Shown here: positions 9,022 through 17,301 of the stretch, in pieces
Numbering within the stretch: position 1 is the first letter of the stretch
How the letters are laid out: each line of letters starts with the position of its first letter
DNA from: Neobacillus mesonae
GTDB lineage: Bacteria; Bacillota; Bacilli; Bacillales; Cytobacillaceae
Assembly (NCBI RefSeq): GCF_001636315.1
Contig: NZ_KV440949.1
Coordinates: forward strand, 2,533,203 to 2,597,202
Reading direction: 5' to 3'
Length of the DNA stretch: 64,000 bases
Notes under the pieces: model-generated
What the model was told of the DNA's origin: nothing
Database searches by the model: none
What the model saw: only the letters and a program-made list of their open reading frames with translations
Program-made: the position numbers and the translations under genes

Positions 9022-9399
9022 CTAATTTTCAAACCCTTCACGTTTAATCGATTCCAATTCACTAATATCCGCAAGAAGCTTATCAAGCATTTGCTTCATG
9101 TGCTCGGATTTTGCCGAAGCCAACTGATAGGATGCCTGTAATTCGGATAACTTGGACGCCCAGACAGCTTTCTTCTCTAAAAAATTCCTTGCCTCTCCTT
9201 CGCTTCCAGCTTCTAGCGCCTTATTCGAATAGCGCTCCAATTTCTTGATTTCTTCTTGACATTCATTGATTTCCCGCTGCAAGCGCTGTTCTTCAGCCCG
9301 CACAGCTTCCGCTTCGGCCTTTACCTTTCCTAAATCCTTATTAATAGCTTTAAGATACTGATCAATCATTCTTGCTGGATCATCCGCCTTATCAAACAC
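9022..9399 (-). CDS. Short PspA/IM30-like coiled-coil protein lacking both ends
   Basis: The roughly 125-residue product aligns with an internal part of PspA/IM30: DKADDPARMIDQYL, DLGKVKAEAEAV, ALEAGSEGEARNFLEKKA and MKQMLDKLLADISELES are all recognisable. Full PspA is about 220-230 residues. Missing are the N-terminal amphipathic helix that binds membranes and roughly the last third. The start is GTG 9399 (GGGAGG 8 nt upstream), with another in-frame GTG at 9408, and no upstream frame restores the missing helix. It heads the ydjGHI-like operon, the place of full-length pspA in B. subtilis. It could be a specialised short variant or a decayed gene with an intact remnant frame. Confidence 0.75.
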   Translation of the reverse strand: MFDKADDPARMIDQYLKAINKDLGKVKAEAEAVRAEEQRLQREINECQEEIKKLERYSNKALEAGSEGEARNFLEKKAVWASKLSELQASYQLASAKSEHMKQMLDKLLADISELESIKREGFEN

Positions 9400-9483
9400 A
9401 TGCCTCACCCTCCCATAAGAAAAAGCAATACTACATTATACTGCATAAATTGGATAAAAGTTTCATTTCCTTGAATAATGCAT

Positions 9484-9526
9484 GAGGACGGTTCTTGTGC
9501 CTCTGAGATGCAAGAACCCTCCCCAT
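9484..9526. repeat. Dispersed palindrome upstream of the PspA-like operon
   Basis: GAGGACGGTTCTTG pairs with CAAGAACCCTCCCC. Unlike most copies it lies between divergent units, just before the promoter of the leader RNA at 9589. Confidence 0.65.
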
Positions 9527-9552
9527 GCATCAAAAAAATTTTAAATTTCCTC

Positions 9553-9581
9553 TTGTTTTTTTAAAAAGATGCTGATACTAT
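9553..9581 (+). promoter_or_regulatory. SigA-type promoter for the leader RNA
   Basis: TTGTTT at 9553-9558, a spacer of exactly 17 bp, and TACTAT at 9576-9581. Transcription would start near 9588, about 455 nt before the coding sequence of the carboxynorspermidine synthase. Confidence 0.5.
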
Positions 9582-9596
9582 AAAGTAGCGTTTAAT

Positions 9597-9790
9597 TGGA
9601 AAGCTGATATTCAATACTTTGAGTCTTTCCAGCAGATAATTTAGACCACTTCCTATTGGGAGTTAAGGCCATACGGACAGCCGGGTCGAATGCCGATTGG
9701 CAACTTTAGTTGCCCCTATTGATTGAGTTAAAAGCTCAAATTTTATAAGTTGGTTACTTTACAACCAGTGCGCATGACGCACACAACTTG
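9597..9790 (+). ncRNA. Candidate structured leader RNA (riboswitch/attenuator-like or independent sRNA)
   Basis: No protein gene fits here, but the stretch is dense in hairpins: TGGAAAG (9597) with CTTTCCA (9625); GGCAAC-TTTA-GTTGCC (9699-9714); TTGAG with CTCAA (9723-9739); and AAGTTG (9747) with CAACTT (9784) enclosing GGTT/AACC and GTGCG-CATGA-CGCAC (9768-9782), which can form a three-way junction. It lies between a good promoter (9553-9581) and an intrinsic terminator (9965-10009), ahead of the polyamine genes. It matches no riboswitch class I could name by eye. Both function and boundaries are inferred. Confidence 0.4.
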
Positions 9791-9964
9791 TGAAATGGTC
9801 AATAAGAGTGGTAAAAGTAATTATTTGCTATATAGACTCTGATCATATTTTGATATAGTTTGAATATTAAAAAGCTTTCTGCCATCATGTTAAATTTTTT
9901 GGCAATAATATACTTGTGGCTTTTTATGGGTATATTTATGCTTTTTAATAATAAGATTATGTCG

Positions 9965-10009
9965 AAGCAAGTGTTGTGCGCGAATAGGCGTTTTACACTT
10001 GCTTTTTTT
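9965..10009 (+). terminator. Intrinsic terminator just before the carboxynorspermidine synthase RBS
   Basis: AAGCAAGTG (9965-9973) pairs with CACTTGCTT (9996-10004), followed by a T run to 10009. It ends about 20 nt before the GGGGGGAAA ribosome binding site of the gene at 10044. There is no gene upstream on this strand, so it either ends a separate RNA or works as an attenuator. Confidence 0.7.
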
Positions 10010-10043
10010 GTTGCAAAAAAATTCACTTGGGGGGAAACGAAAG

Positions 10044-11282
10044 ATGGGAAAAGCACTTATTATCGGAGCAGGCGGCGTAGCATCCGTTGCCGTCCACAAA
10101 TGTGTTCAAAACAGCGAAGTATTTGAGGAAATTTGTATCGCAAGCCGTACAAAATCAAAATGTGATGAGTTAAAAGCAAAGCTTGACGGCGGCAAAACAA
10201 AAATTACAACTGCTCAAGTTGATGCAGATAATGTAGAAGAGCTAATTGCGTTAATTAACGAAGTAAAACCAGACATCGTCATGAACTTAGCATTACCATA
10301 TCAAGATTTAACGATCATGGATGCCTGCCTGGCTACAAAAACTCACTATATGGATACTGCCAACTACGAGCCGGAAGATACGGCAAAATTTGAATACAAA
10401 TGGCAATGGGAATACAAAGAGCGCTTTGAAAAAGCCGGTATTACAGCTCTTCTCGGCAGCGGTTTTGACCCAGGTGTAACAGGCGTATTCTCTGCTTACG
10501 CGTTAAAACATTATTTTGATGAAATCGAATATATCGACATTCTTGACTGTAACGGCGGCGATCACGGCTATCCATTTGCTACAAACTTCAACCCTGAAAT
10601 CAACATTCGTGAAGTATCTGCTAACGGACGTTATTGGGAAAATGGCGAATGGATTGAAACGGAGCCAATGGAAATCAAGCGTGTCTATAACTTTGCTGAG
10701 GTTGGCGAAAAAGACATGTATTTGCTTTACCATGAAGAGCTTGAATCGCTTGCGAAAAACATGCCAGGACTTAAGCGTATTCGTTTCTTCATGACATTCG
10801 GCCAAAGCTATCTTACACACCTAAAAGCACTTGAAAATGTAGGAATGACTTCCATCGAGCCAATCGAATTTGAAGGCAAGCAAATCATTCCGCTTCAGTT
10901 CTTGAAGGCTGTGTTACCAGATCCTGCAACACTTGGCCCACGTACAGTCGGCAAAACAAACATCGGCTGTATCTTCAGAGGGAAAAAGGATGGTAAAGAG
11001 AAAACCTATTACGTATACAATGTTTGCGACCATCAAGAGTGCTATAAAGAAGTTGGATCACAAGCAGTTTCCTATACAACAGGCGTTCCGGCGATGATCG
11101 GTGCTGCAATGATCTTAACTGGCAAATGGAACAAAGCCGGCGTTTACAATATCGAAGAATTTGATCCAGATCCATTCATGGAAGAGTTAAACAAATGGGG
11201 ACTTCCATGGGTAGAAGACTTCAACCCAGTGCTTGTTAATGATGAGCCTGTAAAAACGAAAGATCCGGAGTTCGTTCGCTAA
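10044..11282 (+). CDS. Carboxynorspermidine synthase (saccharopine dehydrogenase family)
   Basis: The 412-residue protein starts with a Rossmann nucleotide-binding motif (ALIIGAGGVASVAVHKC) and carries family blocks such as NLALPYQDLTIMDACL, GSGFDPGVTGVFSAYAL and DCNGGDHGYPFATNFNPEIN. These are typical of carboxynorspermidine/carboxyspermidine dehydrogenase, which reductively condenses aspartate semialdehyde with a diamine using NADPH. ATG 10044 (GGGGGGAAACG upstream) is chosen over the longer frame from 9999. One base separates its stop from the decarboxylase gene, so the two form an operon for spermidine or norspermidine. The long leader with a terminator suggests regulation before translation. 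Confidence 0.9.
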   Translation: MGKALIIGAGGVASVAVHKCVQNSEVFEEICIASRTKSKCDELKAKLDGGKTKITTAQVDADNVEELIALINEVKPDIVMNLALPYQDLTIMDACLATKTHYMDTANYEPEDTAKFEYKWQWEYKERFEKAGITALLGSGFDPGVTGVFSAYALKHYFDEIEYIDILDCNGGDHGYPFATNFNPEINIREVSANGRYWENGEWIETEPMEIKRVYNFAEVGEKDMYLLYHEELESLAKNMPGLKRIRFFMTFGQSYLTHLKALENVGMTSIEPIEFEGKQIIPLQFLKAVLPDPATLGPRTVGKTNIGCIFRGKKDGKEKTYYVYNVCDHQECYKEVGSQAVSYTTGVPAMIGAAMILTGKWNKAGVYNIEEFDPDPFMEELNKWGLPWVEDFNPVLVNDEPVKTKDPEFVR

Positions 11283-11283
11283 T

Positions 11284-12411
11284 ATGCGGTTTGAAGAACT
11301 GCCAACTCCTTGTTATGTCGTTGATGAAGGTCTTGTGGAAAAGAATTTAAAAATCCTGAACGGTGTCATGGAACGTACGGGAGCTAAAATTGTTTTGGCG
11401 CAAAAAGCATTTTCTATGACAACCATGTATCCCCTCATTGGAAAATATTTAAGCGGTACAACTGCAAGCGGTTTGTACGAGGCACGATTAGGCTACGAAG
11501 AAATGGGCAAAGAGAATCATGTCTTTGCCCCAGCCTACCGTGAAGATGAAATAGACGAAATTATTTCGATTTGTGACCATATTATTTTTAATTCCTTTTC
11601 TCAATTGGAGAAATTTAAAGATAAAGCATTGAAGGCCGGAAGAAAAGTGGGCTTGCGTATCAATCCTGAATGCTCCACACAAGTTGGACATGCCATCTAT
11701 GACCCATGTTCACCAGGCTCTAGATTCGGTGTTACCAAAGAGCATTTCCGCCCCGATTTGCTTGAAGGTGTGTCTGGACTGCATTTCCATACACTCTGCC
11801 AGCAAAACTCTGACGACTTAGAAACTACGCTTAATGCCGTGGAAGAAAAGTTTGGTGAGTGGCTGTCGCAAATGAAGTGGATTAACTTTGGCGGCGGGCA
11901 CCATATCACAAGGGAAGATTATGATATCCCTCGCCTTGAGGCTTGCATTAAGAGAATGCAGGAGAAATACGGATTGGAAGTTTATCTTGAGCCGGGAGAA
12001 GCAGTTGCGCTTAATGCCGGATATCTGGTTACATCTGTCCTTGATTTCCATCAAAATGGAATGGAGATTGCGATTCTCGACACTTCTGCAACCTGCCATA
12101 TGCCGGATGTACTGGAAATGCCTTATCGTCCACCGTTATTCGGCTCAGGTGAAGCAGGAGAAAAACCATATACGTACCGTCTTGGCGGGCAAACCTGTCT
12201 TACCGGCGATGTCATCGGCGACTATTCCTTTGACCAGCCATTAAATTGCGGCGATCGCCTAGTCTTCGGTGACATGGCTATCTACACCATGGTTAAAAAC
12301 ACCACCTTTAATGGAATGGCACTTCCAGCCATTGCGATCAAAGACAAGGACGGAGACTGCCGCATCGTCCAACAATTCGGCTACCAAGATTTTAAAATGA
12401 GATTAGCATAG
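11284..12411 (+). CDS. nspC: Carboxynorspermidine decarboxylase
   Basis: The 375-residue PLP-dependent enzyme of the alanine racemase fold (group III decarboxylase) starts MRFEELPTPCYVVDEGLVEKN. It carries the PLP-lysine block IVLAQKAFSM, the glycine-rich phosphate-binding block WINFGGGHHITRED, and the EPGEAVALNAGYLV and C-terminal GDMAIYTMVKNTTFNG segments of NspC. It removes CO2 from carboxynorspermidine or carboxyspermidine made by the preceding enzyme. It begins one base after the upstream stop, which implies coupled translation. A strong terminator follows at 12465. Confidence 0.92.
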   Translation: MRFEELPTPCYVVDEGLVEKNLKILNGVMERTGAKIVLAQKAFSMTTMYPLIGKYLSGTTASGLYEARLGYEEMGKENHVFAPAYREDEIDEIISICDHIIFNSFSQLEKFKDKALKAGRKVGLRINPECSTQVGHAIYDPCSPGSRFGVTKEHFRPDLLEGVSGLHFHTLCQQNSDDLETTLNAVEEKFGEWLSQMKWINFGGGHHITREDYDIPRLEACIKRMQEKYGLEVYLEPGEAVALNAGYLVTSVLDFHQNGMEIAILDTSATCHMPDVLEMPYRPPLFGSGEAGEKPYTYRLGGQTCLTGDVIGDYSFDQPLNCGDRLVFGDMAIYTMVKNTTFNGMALPAIAIKDKDGDCRIVQQFGYQDFKMRLA

Positions 12412-12464
12412 GAAACATAGGAGTCGGCTCCGCCTGCCCCTTTGTTCTTCCGTTACATATTATT

Positions 12465-12496
12465 AAAAGTGCTGCCGGCCAGGCGGCACTTTTTTC
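12465..12496 (+). terminator. Intrinsic terminator of the polyamine operon
   Basis: AAAAGTGCTGCC pairs with GGCGGCACTTTT around GGCCA and runs into T residues. The A/T-flanked palindrome could also serve the opposing gene at 12509. Confidence 0.8.
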
Positions 12497-12508
12497 TACG
12501 TAAATTAC

Positions 12509-12994
12509 CTAATACTCTCTAGCCCCATATGCTTTAATCACATAGTAAAAACCAACCCAAGAACTAAGAACAACCAAATAAATAGCAAACGAGATGTAAA
12601 GGTTATAACCATGATGATAATGATAAATCCCCAGCAAATCGCCCACCCTTTCAAATCCAACACTGATAAGCGCCCACACAAGAATGTACATCGGGGAATA
12701 TCGCAGTCTAATATTCATACGGTCATATAGATGAAAGTACAAATAACTATAAGGCGCATACATACACTGGGATAGGTAGTCAAAGAATTCAAATTTAGGT
12801 GAGTCGTTTAAATCATAATAATTTTTCGGTAAAACACTTAAGGTATGATCGAAAAAGAAGCCGAAAAAAACTCCGCATATGAGAAAAACAGCAGTTATTT
12901 TCTTTGGAAAACGCTTCGGGAGGAAATACACCACTATACCCCCTATAAAGAGGGCAATGATAATGAACCACTCATTTTGATTGAAACTATTCAA
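12509..12994 (-). CDS. CBO0543-like integral membrane protein
   Basis: The 161-residue protein has about five hydrophobic spans. It shows blocks I associate with the CBO0543 family: YFLPKRFPKKITAVFLICG, FDHTLSVLPKNYYDLND, FFDYLSQCMYAPYSYLYF and GYNLYISFAIYL. The function is unknown. The start is TTG 12994, which overlaps the previous stop as TTGA, with GGAGGG about 14 nt upstream. The pair with the preceding membrane protein is therefore probably co-translated. Confidence 0.7.
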   Translation of the reverse strand: MNSFNQNEWFIIIALFIGGIVVYFLPKRFPKKITAVFLICGVFFGFFFDHTLSVLPKNYYDLNDSPKFEFFDYLSQCMYAPYSYLYFHLYDRMNIRLRYSPMYILVWALISVGFERVGDLLGIYHYHHGYNLYISFAIYLVVLSSWVGFYYVIKAYGAREY

Positions 12995-13464
12995 GCCTTT
13001 TTAATCCCTCCTCGTTCCAAATGAATAAACCAACGTGTAATTTGAGCAAGCACTAGGATAAAAAGAATGTAGTTAATAGAAGCAAAGAACATATTCCAAT
13101 TGTGATAAACAATGATCCCTAACGAGAGCAATAACCACTCATTTATCATGAAGAATAAGTATATTGCTGCTGCCAGCAGCCACCGCGTTATCGATCTTAA
13201 CCGCGAGTTCAATATGCTTGCACCTATGATTAGAAGGAGGGGGATCTCAACAAACCGGCAAATATTTAACGCAACCCCCTTCTCCACATCCTTGCTGGCC
13301 GGAACCCAGTGTAAATTTACATCTAAAATGGAAAAAATAATAACTGTTAGGATGGAACTGACAAAGTATGTAAAGATCATTTCTACCAGAGTCAACCCTT
13401 TTGGCATAATGGCAAACACAATGATGACCAGCCAAGTGACAAAGCAAATGACAGCAATTGACAT
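12991..13464 (-). CDS. Small membrane protein of unknown function
   Basis: The 157-residue protein has four to five hydrophobic segments (AVICFVTWLVIIVFAIMP, FTYFVSSILTVIIFSIL, WLLAAAIYLFFMINEWLL, ILFILVLAQITRWF). ATG 13464 is preferred over TTG 13482 because the GGGGTGAT site sits just before it. It overlaps the CBO0543-like gene by 4 bp, and such pairs of small membrane proteins occur in Bacillus. I cannot assign a function. Confidence 0.65.
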   Translation of the reverse strand: MSIAVICFVTWLVIIVFAIMPKGLTLVEMIFTYFVSSILTVIIFSILDVNLHWVPASKDVEKGVALNICRFVEIPLLLIIGASILNSRLRSITRWLLAAAIYLFFMINEWLLLSLGIIVYHNWNMFFASINYILFILVLAQITRWFIHLERGGIKKA

Positions 13465-13662
13465 CCAATCACCCCTTTTCAAGTGCGCTCCAAAAATGAA
13501 ACACTCCCATTAGTTTTTACTTTTTCCTAATTGGTCCAAATTAACAGAAATCTTTTCAATAATATGGAGTATTTTAATGTCCTGTTCGCTCTTATCTTTT
13601 TAGATAAATTTATTCAAAAACGGGTAAATTACAGTAAAACCATTGAAAGGAGTGTTAAATGG

Positions 13663-15945
13663 GTGAAAAAAATAAGCTGGATTATGATTATATGGCTGTT
13701 TTTGATGACTGCGGCAGCCGGATGCGGTCAACAGGATACCGCTAAGGATAACACTAACAACAAGGGAACAACTGAAACAAAAACAGAAGCCCAAAAAGAT
13801 AACAAGGGGGAGGACAGTAAGCAAGGGCCAGATAACAATAAACCCGGTGACACACTATACGGATCGGGACATCGTTCTTATCAGCATATGAAATATCTTG
13901 CAAAAGCCGCACCGAAGTTTTCCTCTAGTGAACTGACCAAACCACCGACAGGAAACTGGGTCACAAATGGGGGAGACATCAACAATGGCCGATATTCTCC
14001 ATTAGACAAAATTACCACAGCAAACGTAAAAAATTTAAAAGTGGAATGGGTTACAAGCCTTGGCTCAGGTAAGGAGTTTAAATATTCCGGCGAGGCTACG
14101 CCGCTTGTCTATGATGGAGTTATGTTTACCATTACCGGGGCAAATGAAGTTCAAGCACTTGATGCAAAAACCGGTAAGTTGATTTGGGAATATAAGCCAC
14201 AGCTTGCCGAAGGGTTGAACACTGTTTGCTGCGGATGGACGAGCCGCGGCGTCGCATTAGGGGACGGCAAAGTCTTTGTCGGACTTCTCGATGCAAGACT
14301 AATTGCTTTAGACCAAAAGACAGGAAAATTGGTATGGGAAACACAGGTAGAAAGCTGGGAAAAGGGCTATACCATTACAAGCGCGCCGCTTTATTATGAC
14401 GGAAAGGTCTATACGGGAATTGCCGGCGGTGAGTACCAAATTAGAGGATTCGTTGCCGCATACGATGCTGAAATCGGAAGACAAATCTGGCGGACCTATA
14501 CCCTTCCGGCACCGGGTGATAAAGGAAGCGAAACGTGGCCAAAGGACAGCAGGAACTGGCTGACAGGCGGAGCTCCAGTTTGGCAGACACCTGCCATTGA
14601 CCCAGAGCTGGGAACGATTTATTTTGCAACTGGGAATACCTCTCCTGACCTTGATGGAAGCAATCGTGAAGGTGATAACTTATTCGCGAACTCCATCTTA
14701 GCGCTGGATGCCAATACTGGGAAATACAAATGGCATTTTCAAGAAGTGCACCACGATATTTGGGATTTAGACCCCGCAAACCCTGTGGTGTTATTTGATG
14801 TAAAAATGAATGGAAAAATGCGAAAAGGAATTGTCCAGGCCGGAAAAACAGGCTGGCTATATATTTTAGACCGAACAAACGGGAAACCGCTGATTGGCAT
14901 TGACGAAAAACCGGTGCCGCAGAATAAGAACCAAAAGACTTCACCTACCCAGCCGTTCCCGATTGGGGATGCGTTTGTACCGCAGAAGATTACAAAGGAA
15001 GATGTGAAACGCGATTTACCAAAAGATTTTAAGGGCGAGTATGGAGATATTTTTACACCGTTCTGGGACAAACCGGTCACTCTTAAACCATCACCTCAAG
15101 GCGGAGCAAACTGGCCGCCATCTGCTTACAACCCGAACACAGAAATGTTTTATGTGTTAGGAAATGATAATTATTTTGCCTATGCCCATTATGGAGAAGA
15201 AAAAGATGAGCGATTTACGGAAGGGAAAGAGTATATTGGAAGTGTTTGGCAGCCGGTGGAAAATTCCCCGCACCTCGGTACTGTCACCGCCCTTGATATT
15301 AAAACAAATAAAATCGTCTGGCAGAAAAATTGGGATACGATTGCCTATAGCGGAATCTTAACAACGAAGGGCAATTTAATGTTTACCGGACATAATGACG
15401 GCCGGATACTTGCCTACGATGCAACCAACGGCAAGCAGTTATGGGAATTTAAAATGGATGCAGGGGCTAATGCGCCGCCAATCACCTATGAAGTCGACGG
15501 AAAGCAGTATATCTCCATCTTCGCAGCCGGAAATACACTAGCTGGCACAACCCATGGAGATAAAATTTATACCTTCTCATTAGACGGTAAGTATGGTTCT
15601 TTAAACGATATTCCGAAGGATAAAATCAATGTATCTCCAATTAAGAATCAAGATACGGAAACTGATAAGCAGCAGGCTGCCGATCAAAGTAAATCTAAGA
15701 ATGAAACCAGTTCAGCGGCTGGAACAGGAGAAGGCATATATAAAAACAACTGCCTAGCCTGCCATGGAGACAAAGGCGCCGGCGGCCATAATGGACCAAA
15801 TTTACAAACAACCAAATTAGATCTTAACGGCATCATCAACCAAGTGAAAAACGGCGGAGGCGGAATGCCCCCATTCAAAGACACACTATCCGCAGACGAA
15901 ATCAAAGCAGTAGCCGAATACGTCAAATCCCTCGGCGGCGGATAA
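13663..15945 (+). CDS. PQQ-dependent alcohol dehydrogenase-like lipoprotein with fused cytochrome c
   Basis: The 760-residue quinohemoprotein begins at GTG 13663 (AAAGGAG 10 nt upstream). It has a lipoprotein signal with Cys21 (TAAAGC), a Lys/Asn/Asp-rich linker, an eight-bladed quinoprotein propeller (about 90-650) and a C-terminal cytochrome c with CLACH at 697-701 and a later GGMPPF as Met ligand. The vicinal CC pair that contacts PQQ is present (TVCCGW, about 189). The active-site block HHDIWDLD has Asp368 and Asp370, the DxD pattern associated with lanthanide-dependent XoxF-type enzymes. It should oxidise alcohols outside the membrane and pass electrons to the respiratory chain. No PQQ biosynthesis genes are nearby. 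Confidence 0.88.
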   Translation: MKKISWIMIIWLFLMTAAAGCGQQDTAKDNTNNKGTTETKTEAQKDNKGEDSKQGPDNNKPGDTLYGSGHRSYQHMKYLAKAAPKFSSSELTKPPTGNWVTNGGDINNGRYSPLDKITTANVKNLKVEWVTSLGSGKEFKYSGEATPLVYDGVMFTITGANEVQALDAKTGKLIWEYKPQLAEGLNTVCCGWTSRGVALGDGKVFVGLLDARLIALDQKTGKLVWETQVESWEKGYTITSAPLYYDGKVYTGIAGGEYQIRGFVAAYDAEIGRQIWRTYTLPAPGDKGSETWPKDSRNWLTGGAPVWQTPAIDPELGTIYFATGNTSPDLDGSNREGDNLFANSILALDANTGKYKWHFQEVHHDIWDLDPANPVVLFDVKMNGKMRKGIVQAGKTGWLYILDRTNGKPLIGIDEKPVPQNKNQKTSPTQPFPIGDAFVPQKITKEDVKRDLPKDFKGEYGDIFTPFWDKPVTLKPSPQGGANWPPSAYNPNTEMFYVLGNDNYFAYAHYGEEKDERFTEGKEYIGSVWQPVENSPHLGTVTALDIKTNKIVWQKNWDTIAYSGILTTKGNLMFTGHNDGRILAYDATNGKQLWEFKMDAGANAPPITYEVDGKQYISIFAAGNTLAGTTHGDKIYTFSLDGKYGSLNDIPKDKINVSPIKNQDTETDKQQAADQSKSKNETSSAAGTGEGIYKNNCLACHGDKGAGGHNGPNLQTTKLDLNGIINQVKNGGGGMPPFKDTLSADEIKAVAEYVKSLGGG

Positions 15946-15959
15946 TACCAAATTTAAAA

Positions 15960-16004
15960 GGGTGTCAGGCACCATGTGAAATATTCACATGGTGCCTGAC
16001 ACCC
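15960..16004. repeat. Perfect 21-bp palindrome of the GGTGTCAGGCACC family, bidirectional terminator
   Basis: Two 21-nt arms (15960-15980 and 15984-16004) are perfect reverse complements around a 3-nt loop. The element separates the convergent ends of the two quinoprotein genes. Confidence 0.85.
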
Positions 16005-16011
16005 GTATTCC

Positions 16012-17169
16012 TTATTTTTTATCAGCTGAAGCTCTTTCAGTTAAAGAGATATGGATTAAGCGGTCGTCTTTGTCTGTTGGGTTTCCACGTTTGTCGCGGT
16101 TGCTGGTGATGGTAAATAATTCGTTGTGATCGACCAGTACGTCCCGTAATCTGCCGGCCTCCGCATAAAACTCATTAAGCTTTTTATTTGCTACATCATA
16201 CGTGAAAATTTTCTTACCTGCTAATGAAGCAACAAAAAGCTTTCCATCATTAAAGGCCATTCCAGACGGAGCCCACGTAGCATCGCCCGATTGAACAAGC
16301 GGCTTCACCATGCCGTTTGCCTCTTCATCCCCTTGAATCACCGGCCATCCATAATTTTTCCCGGCCTGAATCAGGTTAATTTCGTCATGTCCTTTTTCCC
16401 CATGCTCTGAACTGTATAAGTTGCCTTTTCCATCCCAGGCTAAGCCTTGAGGATTTCGATGACCATAAGAATACACATACGAACCTTTAAACGGGTTATC
16501 CTTTGGAATTTCACCGCTTACTGTCATTCGTAGTATTTTCCCTGCTAAGCTCTTAAGGTCTTGGGCATTTCCTCCCTTGCCGACATCACCTGTCGTGGCG
16601 TAAAGCATCCCATCCGGTCCGATTTTAATCCGGCCGCCGCTGTTGACCTCACCGCCAGGAATCCCTTCTAACAGAACAGCTTCTTCTTTCCATGTATTGC
16701 CGTTGAGTTTTAAGGAAACAATTCTGTTCAACGTTTTACCATATTTTTGGTAAGAGTGATAAGCAAAAGCCTTTTTCGATTTTTCAAAATTAGGCGCTAT
16801 CGTAAACCCTAGAAAGCCGCCTTCGCCTTCATGGTAAATGTCCTTTGAAACCTTTACATTCTGAACATCAACCAAGCCAAGGTCCCCATTAATTTGAATG
16901 ACCGTGCCTTCGCGCTGGCTTAGGAAAAACAAACCCCCATTCTTATTAATTGTCCATGGGATGTACAAATGATTGGCATTAACACTTCCATCATCGGAAA
17001 CCGATACCTCCACCACCTTTTGCGTTACCTCTTTTGCATCCGGCTGCCGCAGGGAATTTTGCTTTTTACCTGTATCATTCGCTTCGTCTTTATCATTCCA
17101 AAGCAAAGCCGTCCCAAGCCCCGCCGCTAAAACAACACCCAGCACACTAAAAACTACTAACCTTTTCAA
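16012..17169 (-). CDS. PQQ-dependent sugar dehydrogenase (soluble GDH/Asd-type propeller)
   Basis: The 385-residue protein has an N-terminal signal/anchor helix (MKRLVVFSVLGVVLAAGLGT) and a six-bladed GSDH propeller: EGGFLGFTIAPNF, GGRIKIGPDGMLYATTGD, YGHRNPQGLAWD, LYSSEHGEKGHDEINLI and NYGWPVIQGDE are typical PQQ sugar/aldose dehydrogenase blocks. It should oxidise aldoses outside the membrane if PQQ is supplied. TTG 17169 is the only good start, with GAGGTGG just upstream. It converges on the PQQ alcohol dehydrogenase, so two PQQ enzymes share one locus. Confidence 0.85.
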   Translation of the reverse strand: MKRLVVFSVLGVVLAAGLGTALLWNDKDEANDTGKKQNSLRQPDAKEVTQKVVEVSVSDDGSVNANHLYIPWTINKNGGLFFLSQREGTVIQINGDLGLVDVQNVKVSKDIYHEGEGGFLGFTIAPNFEKSKKAFAYHSYQKYGKTLNRIVSLKLNGNTWKEEAVLLEGIPGGEVNSGGRIKIGPDGMLYATTGDVGKGGNAQDLKSLAGKILRMTVSGEIPKDNPFKGSYVYSYGHRNPQGLAWDGKGNLYSSEHGEKGHDEINLIQAGKNYGWPVIQGDEEANGMVKPLVQSGDATWAPSGMAFNDGKLFVASLAGKKIFTYDVANKKLNEFYAEAGRLRDVLVDHNELFTITSNRDKRGNPTDKDDRLIHISLTERASADKK

Positions 17170-17250
17170 ACTACCACCTCATATTTAATAAATTACACCA
17201 CCATCCTTGACACATTTTTGATTTTTCAAACTCTTCTAAACAAAATAAAA

Positions 17251-17297
17251 CATGGGGACGGTTCTTCTGCATCTAAGGCAGGAGAATCGTCCCCATG
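17251..17297. repeat. Dispersed palindrome (GGGGACGGTTCTTCTGC type)
   Basis: CATGGGGACGGTTCTTCTGC pairs, with two mismatches, with GCAGGAGAATCGTCCCCATG. It lies just after the nadA stop and upstream of the sugar dehydrogenase, and probably terminates the nad operon. Confidence 0.75.
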
Positions 17298-17301
17298 CTT
17301 T

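Noticed and set aside
9597..9790. Known riboswitch classes (FMN, lysine, purine, SAM, guanidine, c-di-GMP, ZTP, Mn, preQ1) or tRNA/6S RNA
   Set aside because: None of the conserved cores I remember for these could be found by eye. A covariance-model search would be decisive.
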